Made by a program: the position numbers and the translations under genes. From assembly GCA_009731375.1 (NCBI GenBank), contig BJOX01000019.1, positions 543,264 through 607,263 of the forward strand: a stretch of 64,000 nucleotides of DNA, read 5' to 3'. Below are positions 33,742-64,000 of this stretch, in pieces; position 1 is the stretch's first letter; each line of letters starts with the position of its first letter. The notes under the pieces were generated by a model. The model made no database searches. It saw nothing but the letters and a program-made list of their open reading frames with translations, and was not told where the DNA came from. Source of the stretch: Paulinella micropora. Lineage: Eukaryota; Cercozoa; Imbricatea; Euglyphida.

Positions 33742-33865
33742 TATCTACCTCAACGAAGGTGATGTAGAAAGAAGTTATGGTGTAAATAAACAGGCATGAT
33801 AACTACTTTTAATCGTACTTTAAGGAGCACAGAAACACACACAACAATAATAATTTCAGGCGCAG

Positions 33866-34422
33866 CTAGGCATTGTCTGCGTCATCCTCAAGTCCAGCTG
33901 CCAACACTGCGTCCACCTGGGTCAAGAGCTGCTTCGCGACCTCCTTCATCTTTTTAGCCGTACCGATCGCATCCAACAACTTTGGGGAGACTTTTTCCAA
34001 TACACCCGAATCTTTGAGAGTCTGTAACAGACAGAACATGTTCGTGCTTTTGAGCAGCGACAGACAGGTGGGTAAGAAGGAAGGCAGGCAGAGACATAGA
34101 TGCAACTGCAGTACCTTGATCACTGACTTGAAGGTTTCCGTGATGTTGATATCTTTTGGGTCAACGGACCCGTCGACCGACGCTTTCCCATCAAGAAGAC
34201 TTTAAAAGCGACGAAAAGCAAAACAGAAACCATCAGGACGTCTACATGTTCAGGCAATTCAGACAAGTCCAAATCGCCACTCAACGATGTTTTTGCCTGC
34301 GACGGTGATGATGACGACGATGATGACGACGATGATGACGACGATGATGACGACGATGATGACGACGACGATTTAGCTGTCAGTAGAAATGAATGGGTCA
34401 GGTCAGGGTCACCTAGTATCAT
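33866..34422 (-). CDS. Small serine-rich gene, function unknown
   Basis: Possible start MILGDPDLTHSFLLTAK (34422) followed by a (TCG/TCA)n poly-Ser run and SGDLDLSELPEHV. Exon 34199-34115 (LLDGKASVDGSVDPKDINIT, donor GTACTG) and last exon 34021-33866 (TLKDSGVLEKVSPKLLDAIG, ends GLEDDADNA, stop) join in phase 0 with GT-AG sites. The first block does not join exon 34199 in phase with the donors I see. The C-terminal exon looks helical. Confidence 0.5.
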
Positions 34423-34489
34423 GCATTACATAACATTAGATAATATAGCAAACATTAAAAATCAATGCTGACGGACTTCCCGTACTTGG

Positions 34490-34775
34490 AGTGCATACAT
34501 GCATACATACATACATACCCATACATATATATCTATTTATCTATCTATCACAAGCTCAGCCAGGACCTGCTGCAGAACTACTGGTCGCTCTATCTATCTA
34601 TCTATCTATCTATCTACCTATCTATCTATCTATAAATATGTATATACAAATATGTACAAATATGTATATGGAAATGTATATATATACATACATATATATA
34701 TATATGTGTGTGTGTGTATGTATGTATTTATGTATGTATCACAAGATCAGCAAGGACGTGCTGCAGGTAGTTAGG

Positions 34776-34846
<71 letters not shown>

Positions 34847-36228
34847 AATTAGATAAGGTAAAATTATTAATAGATATGTCTATATGTGGCGGTCGATCTA
34901 TCTGCAGCTGCACAGATAGTACGAGCCATGTATGTATGTATGTATGTATGTGTATTTTATGTACGTATTGTATTATATGTATTAATGTTGTATGTGTGTA
35001 AGTATTTGTATGTACGTATGTATGTATGTATTTGTATGTATGTATGTATGTATGTGTTTAAGGATTTGTGGAGCGGAGGCGGTCAGGTGCAGGCTGCAGA
35101 CAGACACAGCAATTACATATCCAATAGCAATGATAGTAGCAATAATCATACTACCTCCTCTTCCTCCTCCTGCATTTAGACACAGCAATTACATATCAAA
35201 TAGCAATGATAGTAGCAATAATCACGACTACCTTCTCTTCCTCCTACTGCAGACAGACACAGCAATTACATATCCAATAGCAATGATAGTAGTGATGATA
35301 ATATTACCTCCTCTTCCTCCTCCTGCAGACAAACACAGCACACATATCAAAAATAGCGATGATAGTAGTGATGATGATACTACCTCTTCTTCCTCCTCCT
35401 GGAGACAGACACAGCAATTACATATCCAATAGCAATGATAGTAGTAATGACCATACTACCTCCTCTTCCTCCTCATGCAGACAGACACAGCACACATATC
35501 AAAAATAGCAATAATAGTAGATGATGATACTACCTCCTCTTCCTCCTCCAATAGCAATGAGAGTAGTGATGATGACTACCACTTCTTCCTCCTCCTGCAG
35601 ACAGACACAGCAATTACATAACCAATAGCAATAATAGTAGTGATGACCATACTACCTCCTCTTCCTTCTCCTGCAGACAGACACAGCAATTACATATCCA
35701 ATAGCAATGATAGTAGTAATGACCATACTACCTCCTCTTCCTCCTCCTGCAGACAGACACAGCAATTACATATCCAATAGCAATGATAGTAGTGATGATG
35801 ATACTACCTCCTCTTCCTACCCCTGCAGACAGACAGCAATTACATATCCAGCAATGATAGTAGTGATGATGATACTACCTCTTCTTCCTCCAACTGCAGA
35901 CAGACACAGCATACATATCAAATAGCGATGATAGTAGTAATCATGATACTACGTCCTCTTCCTGTTCCTCCTCCTGCAGTTAGACACAGCACACATATCC
36001 AATAGCAATGATAGTAGCAATAATCATACTACCTCCTCTTCCTCCTCCTCCTCCTGCAAACAGACACAGCACACATATCCAATAGCAATGATAGTAGCAA
36101 TGATCATACTACGTCCTCTTCCTCCTGCAGACAGACACAGCAATTACATATCCAATAGCAATGATAGTAGTGATGATCATACTACCTCCTCTTGCTCCTC
36201 CTGCAGACAGACTCAGCATACATATCAA

Positions 36229-36273
<45 letters not shown>

Positions 36274-36298
36274 CCTATCTATCTCTTTCTCTCTCTCT

Positions 36299-36336
<38 letters not shown>

Positions 36337-36577
36337 ACCTCTTGCGCTCTCTCGCTCTCTCTCTCTCTCTCGCTCTCTCTCCCTCTCTCGCTCTCCCTCT
36401 TCCTCTCTCTCTCTCTCTCTCTCTATTTATATATATATACATATATCTTTCTCTCTCTCTCTTTTTCTCTCTCTCTCTTCTCTTTCTCTCTCTCTCTCTC
36501 TCTCTCCCTCTCTCTCTCTCTCTACCTCTCTCTCCCTCTCTCTCTTCTCTCTCTCTCTCTCTCTCTCTTTCTCTTTC

Positions 36578-36613
<36 letters not shown>

Positions 36614-36952
36614 CCTCTCCCTCCCTCCCTCCCTCCCTCCCTCTCTCTCTCTCTCTATATATATATATACATATATATATCGCGCAGTGTGGATTGCCAT
36701 GCAGCCGCTCAGGCGCGTGTCACTTAGTCTAGTAGCTCTTGGTGTCCGGCTCGGGTTGCAGCCATATTGCAGCCGCTGCGGCGCCTGGGAACTGCCAGAA
36801 CGCTGTGCTGCGCTGTGCTGGGCAGGAAGCACGACATCGACGGGCGCATGCTCTTGGCGCTGGACAGAGAAGGGCTGAAGCAATTGGGAGTCTACGACGC
36901 GCTGCTGCGAGCAAAATTGCTGGCCAAGATCAGAGAACTCGGCAAGCCGTGA
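34490..36952 (+). CDS. SAM (sterile alpha motif) domain gene, last exon and possible upstream exons
   Basis: The last exon (36773-36952, acceptor ATATTGCAG) reads PLRRLGTARTLCCAVLGRKH, then DIDGRMLLALDREGLKQLGV, then an LLRAKLLAKIRELG helix and stop. DIDG-x2-LL-x-L-x2-E-x-LK-x-LGV with a final KLL-KI-EL helix is the C-terminal half of a SAM domain, a protein (sometimes RNA or lipid) interaction module. Possible earlier exons: ISKDVLQ at 34751-34770 (donor GTAGTT) with a related copy KLSQDLLQ at 34551-34590, and DLWSGGGQ at 35061-35084. Phases of these do not let me prove one transcript. A copy of the exon's acceptor edge (GCAGCCGCTCAGGCGCGTGT) lies at 36702-36720. Confidence 0.5.
35085..36226. 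repeat. Minisatellite of about 75 bp carrying a 3'-splice-site-like sequence
   Basis: About 15 units of ACAGACACAGCAATTACATA / TCCAATAGCAATGATAGTAG / TGATGATACTACC then CTCCTCTTCCTCCTCCTGCAG. Each unit ends in a pyrimidine tract and CAG. The array precedes the SAM exon. Confidence 0.85.
36227..36700. repeat. (TCTA)n then (CT)n and (TA)n
   Basis: Continuous CT-rich simple repeat with short TATATA blocks; likely intron of the SAM-domain gene. Confidence 0.8.
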
Positions 36953-36989
36953 GGACAGCCACTCCGACATGGCACTAGACACGCGGACT

Positions 36990-37090
36990 GTGCATGTCTC
37001 TCTCTCTCTCTCTCGGATGCTCAGGCTCTCTCTCTCTCTCTCTCTCTCAGGCTCTCTCTCTCTCTCAGGCTCTCTCTCTTTCTCTCTAAA
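36990..37090. repeat. (CT)n blocks separated by CAGGCT
   Basis: Four (CT)n runs interrupted by CAGG(CT), downstream of the SAM exon stop. Confidence 0.75.
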
Positions 37091-37179
37091 AAGCTAACAT
37101 AAATACTATCACCTGTCACAGTTATATTTTTGACTGTGACTACTGTCATTCATCACCTAGTCAAATTCCTAAGCTCCGG

Positions 37180-40100
37180 GGCCCGGGCGTGAGATTTGAT
37201 TCTAAGCTTGACGTTCACGTACACATCTGCCATCGGACGATAATCGTGAACGCAACCCGTTCAATAGTCACGATGAGAGTTACGTTCACTGCGCCGTTCA
37301 CTATCATCAGACTACTCCCGGTTAGTGGCACCCCTGACCAATCTTCTCAAGACCACTCACGCTCTGCCATCCTGTGCCTCTTACCTGACCCGATATGAGC
37401 GGAAATGCATTAGGATGTTCTCACTACGCTCCCCATTATGGTAAAGTATGAGCCGCCACAACGACTCTACCTCCGGACGAATGCTAGCCAGATCTGCATT
37501 GCTTCACAAAGGCTCAGAGTGCAACGCTCCTGTTATTCAGTACTTCTCCCAGAAGTTCACATACACGCAGACACGATGAGCGACCTACGTTCGTGAAGCC
37601 TACGGCGTCATCTATTGTATGATCCAACAATGCCGCTACTACATCGACGCCAGTGATCACGAACTCACCATCGTCACCGATCATCTTCCATTTTTATGGC
37701 TATGATACGCTCGCAATTGGTTGTCAACTGTATCTTGGAGAACCTTCAGACGATTCGATTCAAAGTCAAATATCTCCCCTGTAAACAAAGCCAACTCCCC
37801 TATTGTCTGTCACGTGTCCCCTGCATCGCTCCCTGCCAGCCCACCCTGATTGGCGAAGCTGATGCGACTCTCCTGCTCTTATCCATCATTCCTGCACCCC
37901 GAGCAGGTTCTACCCTCTGGTTAGCTGTTGAAAGTACGCACGCTGCACTGGATAACAATCTCAAGTCACTTTCGTGTCGGATCCTCCGCTGAACGCTCCC
38001 TGATGGTTGCCCGCGATATGTTCGCTCTCCGCAAACCGTTCGCCCTGCTCATGCCTCAGCACTTGGTCCACTGCGTCCCAATGACACCCTTCCACAGAAG
38101 ATTGTCGAACAGTGTCTCAAGATCATGTTCCTCGACGACAACTTTGTCTGGCAACACTACATCTATCCTCTTGTCGCCACATCACACGCACAGCGCGTCA
38201 CCCGCCAGCAGATCATCAACTCGACAAGACGATCTCACTGCCCCTCTCTGGACTGACTGCGTTACTTCCGTCTCCGCCTGCTCTACCGAGCTGACCCTAC
38301 GATAAGGCCTCGCCGTCACCACTGACTCCGATCAGTCCTCGTTAAGGTTTATGTCCCAGAAGAGCTGCGCCGCCCTCTCATCAACTACGCCCATCTCATG
38401 CAGAACCACGCAAAAGCGCCAACGCTCGTCCCTTTCATCAGGGAACGCCCCCGCTTCGCATATGCGCACCCCTATCGGATAAGTCATGGTTTGTGGGAGC
38501 GAGGAGGAGTTTGGATCTTATATTTGCAGGGTAGCTAGCCCCAAGCTCGATGTCGATGCTGATATAATTGTTTTGGAATGCACACAAATATTTACTTTAA
38601 GCTAGTGTCACAAACATCCACCCCCCCCCCCCCCCCCCCCCAACCCCACNNNNNNNNNNNNNNNNNNNNNNNNNNNNNNNNNNNNNNNNNNNNNNNNNNN
38701 NNNNNNNNNNNNNNNNNNNNNNNNNNNNNNNNNNNNNNNNNNNNNNNNNNNNNNNNNNNNNNNNNNNNNNNNNNNNNNNNNNNNNNNNNNNNNNNNNNNN
38801 NNNNNNNNNNNNNNNNNNNNNNNNNNNNNNNNNNNNNNNNNNNNNNNNNNNNNNNNNNNNNNNNNNNNNNNNNNNNNNNNNNNNNNNNNNNNNNNNNNNN
38901 NNNNNNNNNNNNNNNNNNNNNNNNNNNNNNNNNNNNNNNNNNNNNNNNNNNNNNNNNNNNNNNNNNNNNNNNNNNNNNNNNNNNNNNNNNNNNNNNNNNN
39001 NNNNNNNNNNNNNNNNNCAAACACCCCCCCCCCCCCCCCCCCTCCCCGACGCATATGCGCATCCCTGTCGAAATAAGTCATGGTTGGTGGGAACGAGGAG
39101 TTGGGAGCTTATATTTGCAGGTTAGCTAGCCCCAGGGATGGATGATGTTGATGCTGATATAATTGTTTTGGAATGCATGCAAATATTTACATTAGTCAAG
39201 TGTCACAAACATCCACCACCCCCCCGCGCATATGTGCACCCTTGTCGAATAAGTCATAGTTTGTGGGAACGAGGAGGAGTTGGGACCTCATATTTGCAGG
39301 GTAGCTAGCCCCAGGCTCGATGTCGATGCTGATATGACTGTTTTGGAATACACACAAATATTTACCTTAGGCGAGTGTCACAAACATCCACCCCCCCCCC
39401 CCCCCCCCCCCNNNNNNNNNNGTTTGTGGGAACGAGGAGTTGGGAGCTCCTATTTGCAAGGTAGCTAGCCCCAGGCTCGATGTTGATGCTGATATGATTG
39501 TTTTGGAATGCACACAAATATTTACCTCAGGCGACTGTCACAAACATCCACTCTGTTGTAGAAGTGGAGGTTAGCCTTGAACCAGTTGTGTTCATTATTA
39601 AATTCTCTTTTTCCTTGAGCTCGTAATATGTCTGGTTCCGCTTCGACAGTACGGATATCATGCACCTTGACATCCTCTCCTCCCTCCGCGACTGCCACTT
39701 TTGCCAACTGGTCCACGCCCGCCTGAGCCTTAACCACGGCCGATACTCCTCGCTTACGTGGACACATCAGGGCCAGGGCATCGGTCTCGACCATATCCAC
39801 ATCTGCATCCCCGGCGCGTCTCTCAGTATATGTGACCATTTTCTATCTCTTCTCGGGATTCCTCCAATTTATCCTGTGCACCTCCACGTCCGCGGAAGAA
39901 ACAGTGGAGCTCATCCTCAACCGGTGGGCCTACATTTTTTGTTTTCCTGAATCTATCTTCTCCGATTACCACAATTCTTTCGTTGGTACGTTGGCCAAAC
40001 GATTTTGCAGCATAGCCTGCCTCGAATGGCTCACCACCGCACCCTACTCGCATCATCAACTCTGCTACGTCGAATGCCGCCATAAAGTCATCCGCACTGC

Positions 40101-41250
40101 CGTACAGTCTCTCCCCAAGGCAGAAAAGACCAACTGGCCTTGCATCATCCCTTCCCTCTCTTTCGCTCAGAACACCTATGTGTCCACAGCGACCGGCACC
40201 ACCGCTTTTGAAGGAATGCTCGCCCGCAAGCCCCGCTGCACGTTGAATTTCTTCGACTCGCCTGAGATTGTCAACGCCCGCGCCACCGCCTCCAGCGCCG
40301 CACTCGACGCCTCACCTACGCTGTCACTACGGTCTGCCGAACAGATCGCCCTGCTGAACAGCGCCCGCACCGCTGTCACAGCCTACGTCAGCGCGTACAC
40401 CACCGTTACCCGCGCCCGGTCCGTCGCTCAAAAGAACAAAGGCCGCCGCAAGGCTGTCAAGGAATGGAAAGTAGGCGACACAGCCTCCGTCTACCGCCCC
40501 AAGCCTTCCAAACAAGGCGTTTCGGCCTCTTCCGTTCTCCAGTTCGACGGTCCCTACACAATTGTTGAGCAGGTCAGCTCCAACTGCTTCAAGCTGCGCC
40601 ATCTCAAGGCCAACAATATATTGAAAAACATCGACCGCTCACACCTCGCCCCGTATACTGCACCCACTGATGGCATCGCCCCGCTCAACACGGTCGCAGT
40701 GGTCGATTACGATGACGACTCAGTCAACTACACCACTGGCGAAGTCGTTGCATTAATCGACCGCGACCAGGTTAAACTTGGCTCCAGAGAACGAGGAGAA
40801 CGATCTCGTAGTTCACCAACTCGGTACGACCTCGAATACCAACCCTCTCTTTCGTCCCATCTACGAAGACACGGAGGACAAATCTACTATCCAGCGCTGG
40901 GGCAAACCCTTAGCTATTTGGAAGCCCCTCCTCTTCGACACCACCAACGATCAAGTTGTTCATCGCCACATCGAGTGGCGCGCCTTCAAGAACAATAAAG
41001 ACAAAAGCAGACTCCCCTCCAACGTTCTTAAACGTCTTCGAGGCCCCCCCATCACCGGCGAATCTTTCCCACTGCACATCTTCCAGAAAAATAAGCAGGC
41101 AACATCGAAGGAACAGCCGCCTCAACACTCTCAAGTGGGTTTTACTCATCGTACCGGCTTCACCCGCCACCGCCCAGCGCTTTTCCCACTTGGGTCGCCA
41201 TCGTCCCTAGTCAAGCTACGCCACGACCAGAGTATCCCTGTAAGTCCTTG
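37180..41250 (+). mobile_element. Decayed Ty3/gypsy-like LTR retroelement pol region
   Basis: RNase H-like remnants at about 37535-37770 (YFSQKFTYTQ, EAYGVIYC, IVTDHLPFLWL) have stops and frame changes. A zinc-binding-region-like segment at 38341-38470 reads YVPEELRRPLINYAHLMQ. The integrase core remnant at 39832-40180 retains SDYHNSF and a distal Glu (CYVECRHKVIR). The integrase C-terminal part is in the same 388-codon frame (to 40998), with GDTASVYRPKP and FDGPYTIVEQ, the GPY/F module typical of Ty3/gypsy. No LTRs, primer-binding site or intact reverse transcriptase were identified. A tandem repeat splits the integrase at 38.47-39.56 kb. Confidence 0.75.
38468..39556. repeat. About 175-bp tandem repeat with poly-C, inside the integrase region
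   Basis: Four visible copies (38468-38640, 39050-39232, 39233-39411, 39422-39556) of ATAAGTCATGGTTTGTGGGA ... GGTAGCTAGCCCCAGGCTCG ... TTTTGGAATGCACACAAATA ... TGTCACAAACATCCACCCCC. N gaps at 38650-39017 and 39412-39421 follow the C-runs and probably hide more. Confidence 0.88.
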
Positions 41251-41653
41251 ATCTCCTCTTAATATGCCTGCAGGTCAACAATTATTCTCATCGAACCTGA
41301 ACACCTCAGTGACTATATTGGCACTGCATAATTGGTGCATTAAATTTGGTTCATCTCGGCTGTGCGATACATAGCCACCTAGCTTCCTATGGCTCTACGT
41401 CAGCCCCCCCCGATATCAACACATCGCTACTGCGCCTCAATTGTCTCAGTCCCGCTTCCGCATCCCGATATCCGGCCCCGGCTGATCTCCATCTGCAATG
41501 CGCTACACATCGACACACTTCTTTTTCATCTTCCTCTGAGGTTTAAAGAGACTCGCACCATCTTTCTCTTTTCTCCTTTTCCTTTTACTGAGACAAGTCA
41601 CTGATACATCGTTAGTCACTCATTCTGTACGCAACTCTACTCAACCGTTAGAT

Positions 41654-41684
<31 letters not shown>

Positions 41685-41897
41685 NNNNNNNNNNNNNNNN
41701 NNNNNNNNNNNNNNNNNNNNNNNNNNNNNNNNNNNNNNNNNNNNNNNNNNNNNNNNNNNNNNNNNNNNNNNNNNNNNNNNNNNNNNNNNNNNNNNNNNNN
41801 NNNNNNNNNNNNNNNNNNNNNNNNNNNNNNNNNNNNNNNNNNNNNNNNNNNNNNNNNNCGGGGGGGGGGGGGGGGGGGGGGAGGAGGAGGAGGAGGA
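41251..41897. other. Unique sequence, poly-G and 174-bp gap
   Basis: No feature recognised to 41655; G-run, N gap 41685-41858, G-run and (GGA)n. Confidence 0.5.
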
Positions 41898-42180
41898 GCT
41901 ATCAGACTGAGCACTTTAACGACCCGCCAGCCAAAATCACTACCGTTGACATTTTACTGTTTTTGACCGGCCCATTAGATTCTCCTCTGCATGACGTTTC
42001 GACTGAAGTTCACTAACTAGTTTTCGATTTCATTTTCGATTTCATTCAGGAATGACTTCAAACGATCAAGTCAAAGTTCTTTTCAAGTTACAAAAGATTA
42101 AGTATTACCTTTTTCCCCTTATCACTGCCTTTTTGTCCTTTTTTACCGTGACACAGTCATAGCGGTAAATTTGTTGACAA
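41898..42180. repeat. Dispersed repeat family D, partial copy 2
   Basis: Starts TATCAGACTGAGCACTTTAA and follows copy 1 through AAACGATCAAGTCAAAGTTC before diverging. Confidence 0.75.
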
Positions 42181-42377
42181 ACACTTGCACCTGTGAAAAT
42201 GAAAGATGAAATCTTTTCCAAATGCAAATTTTGACACTTGAAATACAAGTTGGACTTGAAGCCCTCCTTCAAGTACTACTCTATCATTTTCAAGTGACAC
42301 CTCACCAACTCACATTCTACGTTCATCGTGTTCGTACTTTGCAACCCAAGTCTGGAAACAAGTAGAAATCTACGTAA

Positions 42378-43748
42378 ATATATCAGACTGAGCACCTTAA
42401 CGACCCGCCAAAACCTTTACCGTTGATAAGTCACTCTTTTTGACCGGTTCATTAGATCTTCTCTGCACGACGTTTCGACTTCACTAACTAGTTTTCGATT
42501 CCGTTCAGAAATGATTTTAAATGATTAAGTCAAAGATCTTTTTAGAAAGGATTGACTATTGCCTTTTTCCTCCATATATTACCTTTGCCCGATTTCCCTT
42601 GAAACACACACGTTACGGTACATTTGTGGACAAGGAACGGAACAACAATGGTGTTGACTTACCCCCTTCGAAAACCCCCTTTTTCTTTGGAATTTCGAGC
42701 CTCCTTCAAGTTCTCCATGTAGTCTCCCACCCCTATTGCCATTCCCTTGAGTTGCAACCCTCTTGCTTATTTCCCCATTCCGAAAAATCGTTCCCCCTGA
42801 CCCCCTCTCTCCGACCGACATGTCCACCCCCAAACCGTGCCTGTTCCATATCCTTCCTCCTAACAAATTCTGCAAGTTTCCCTCCCTTTACCCTCCGTCG
42901 TGTCTGTTTTCTTTTCCCCAAACCTCCTTTCCTCCAATACGTCCTTTTCCGTCCAAAACCCGTCGTTGCCTGTGTCCGTTTCCCTACCTTCTCCATCCAA
43001 TTCCCCGTGTCACATGAATTCCCAGCCATCGAAACCCACCAAAAACGTTATGAAACATCAACCCATGATCAAGCAAACATGAATCATATATATCTGAATA
43101 GTTTCCCCATCTATTTTCCAAGATTTGTGAGAAGGGAGTGTCCCTGACTCAAAGCAATGCGTCACAGCAACCCTTGTCCCACCACTAAACAAACCAAAAA
43201 CGACATGCTCTTTCTGTAAAACCACTCCCCATAGTCCTCTGTACATGCCCATGTATCCAGAAATCCACGCCAGACACTCACACCACATGAAACCCCCCCT
43301 CTTCCCATTTTGAGCTGCAAGCTGTCAGACCCAAAAACGCCTGTCTGTCAGCAACCCCAGCCCCACTCACAAACAGCTCATGAATAGTCTTGCAACTCAA
43401 GAAAAGCATTGCCCTACCTGTTTGCATGCCCCTAGACCCAAACCACCTCAAGCAAAAGCATATATCCCAAGGAAGCGTATCAGTAAAATTCCCATCTCCC
43501 CCATTTTTCTCTCGATGTTTCTTTTCAACAGAAAATTTCCGAGAAACCAATGAAAATTTCCATACACAGTTTATTTTATTAGCGACTCCAGATTGTTACG
43601 ATAGTAGGATATTTAATAAACAGATAACTGTTACTAACGATATGAAGACTGAGGAATACCTAAACTAGTAACTCCGTATTTTCCAGACCAAGGTTAGCCG
43701 ACAGACCGGAACGATCAGTATTGCCATTATATACCGGGTGGGCCGGCA
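42378..43748. repeat. Dispersed repeat family D, copy 3
   Basis: Starts TATCAGACTGAGCACCTTAA and ends ATTATATACCGGGTGGGCCG like copy 1 at 21003-22538. The central kilobase differs, suggesting rearrangement or separate subfamilies. No supported gene within. Confidence 0.72.
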
Positions 43749-44230
43749 TACCCAATCATTTTCGCCTAGGCCCGGGCTCCCAAATCAATTTGGTTTTCAA
43801 GTTATTACCAAGCCGACACTATCAGTTTATGATTGTTAACTCGAAACAGAAAGACATTATTAATTTAAGAACTGAAGAGGCCTCATAATCTACGCTTTAC
43901 ACTTAATCGTAAGTTGCATCCAAGCCTGCAAAGAGTTCGAAAACGTAACTTGAATAAACGAAGTGACCTCTACTATTTACTTGCTTGTATTTCACCTGCT
44001 CTCACAAAGTCAGGATTTAATGCAGCCATAGTGTTCTTAATATTAATAAGAGTTCGTTGTATCTGCCTGTTTGAAGAGTAACAAGTATACAAACTCACAA
44101 ATAAACGAAGTGACCTCTCCGCTGCTGCGATTTATTAATATTTCATCTGCTCTCTTGAGTCAGGGCTTAATGCAGCCATAGAGACTTGTAATAAAAGTTC
44201 GTTGTGTAATTATTCCTTGCCGGGTGTTGT
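43749..44230. repeat. Unique sequence with a two-copy 140-bp tandem duplication
   Basis: AAACGAAGTGACCTCT ... TTTAATGCAGCCATAG ... AGTTCGTTGT occurs at about 43956-44062 and 44103-44205. Confidence 0.75.
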
Positions 44231-44671
44231 ATCCAAACTTACATAGTATCGGATATCGGCTCAATGTCATCCAATCCCAAAGCCAGAATAGAGATCAGCT
44301 GGGATTTAGATCGTCCCCAGGCCGGCGTCAGCGGGGTCCGATTCATAATCAAAGCTGGTAGGACCAACTTGAGAGGAAGCCAATACCAATTAGCATTCTC
44401 GCGATATGTGCGGCAGAACGGTTCGTTAGGATGTACTGTCTGTCGGTGGCACTCTGGTTCGACAAGCTTTTGTTTCTGTCGGCATTGCATAAAAGCCGAC
44501 TGAGGCGAACTTTCACCTCGTCACAGTTTGAATCGCCCGTCACAGGTTAAATCAGCCTCAGTGAACATGTCACAGTCACATCCAGTGTCCGGCCAATACT
44601 GACTAATATTAATAGTTTGAATTGCAGCTGAGCAGTTGAAAAGAAATGTCACCGGTCATTCTGCTTTTCAG

Positions 44672-44748
44672 GTGCGGGCCAAGTTTGAAGTGAACAAGAA
44701 TGATATCATACTACTACGTGACGTATTTTTCCACTGCCGAACAACTCA
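44672..44748 (+). CDS. Orphan internal exon candidate
   Basis: Strong acceptor TTCTGCTTTTCAG and donor GTAAGT enclose 77 nt open in one frame: VRAKFEVNKNDIILLRDVFF then HCRTT. No neighbouring exon found; not recognised. It lies only about 330 bp from the 3' end of the opposite-strand NDC80 gene. Confidence 0.4.
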
Positions 44749-45079
44749 GTAAGTTTTAATATTATACATAATTGCCGCTTCCGTATCAAGTTCTAGAGAC
44801 AGAACTTTGAAAAAGGATGCAAGCCTGAGGACAGTATTAATATGAAGAGGGAGCTGACAAAAACATGATAAGCAACAAGGAGACTGAGATGTGACATTAT
44901 TCAAGTGTAGAGAAACAAAGGCAGAACCAGAAGGGGAGTAACGATCAATAATTTTTGGTCGCATGACTACCTTTTCACGTTGGCAACACTATTGTTCTGT
45001 CCTCAATAAATTATGAAAAAACCATTCTTTCTCTCTCTCTCTCTCTGTGTATGTGTATGTGTGTGTGTATCGAAGAGGC

Positions 45080-63985
<18,906 letters not shown>

Positions 63986-64000
63986 CTATCTATCTATCTA

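Noticed and set aside
42521-43147. A 208-codon plus-strand frame
   Set aside because: It lies inside dispersed repeat family D, shows no domain pattern, and overlaps equally long frames in other phases.

Overview
The window is a stretch of a nuclear genome of an unidentified eukaryote. It has spliceosomal GT-AG introns, tRNA-derived SINEs, a decayed Ty3/gypsy-like retroelement and an extreme load of microsatellites: GATA/TCTA, ACAT/TATG, GA/CT, ATT/TAA, GTA, GGTA and ACTT. About twenty N gaps break the assembly. Almost all long open frames are translations of these repeats and are not genes. The sequence does not allow a confident taxonomic call; the SMC1 C-terminus resembles plant and protist forms as much as animal ones.

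Left third (about 0.47-20.36 kb, + strand): the 3' part of a cohesin SMC1 gene. I could follow 19 short exons (16-115 nt) with intron phases that agree at every junction but one. They run from the end of the second coiled coil through a Lys-rich/Glu-rich insert, the ABC signature, Walker B and D-loop, to a basic NLS-like tail and stop codon. Only about 1.1 kb of these 20 kb is coding.

Middle (20.4-45 kb): dispersed repeats, including one family present about 20 kb apart, a short 21-30 bp minisatellite, and several SINE copies. A cluster of compact-intron genes lies on the minus strand: two unrecognised multi-exon genes, a SAM-dependent methyltransferase-like gene with a homopolymer frameshift, and a small serine-rich gene. 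On the plus strand are a SAM (sterile alpha motif) domain exon preceded by a long minisatellite, and a broken Ty3/gypsy-like pol region interrupted by a tandem repeat of about 175 bp.

Right third (45.08-63.99 kb, - strand): the 3' part of the kinetochore gene NDC80/HEC1, 14 exons with matching phases, again in introns made of microsatellites. Its 5' end, with the calponin-homology domain, lies beyond the window.

The most striking feature is shared by SMC1 and NDC80. Many exons are 'stuttered': truncated copies of an exon edge, with the adjoining splice site, are tandemly repeated inside the neighbouring intron between microsatellites, up to eight times, and only one copy is a complete exon. 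Copies lying 5' of the exon keep its acceptor edge and copies lying 3' keep its donor edge. A second unusual element is an approximately 85-140 bp GC-rich hairpin (five copies) whose two arms differ between copies in a base-pair-preserving way. Four repeat families end in a related 3' tail followed by (ATT)n.
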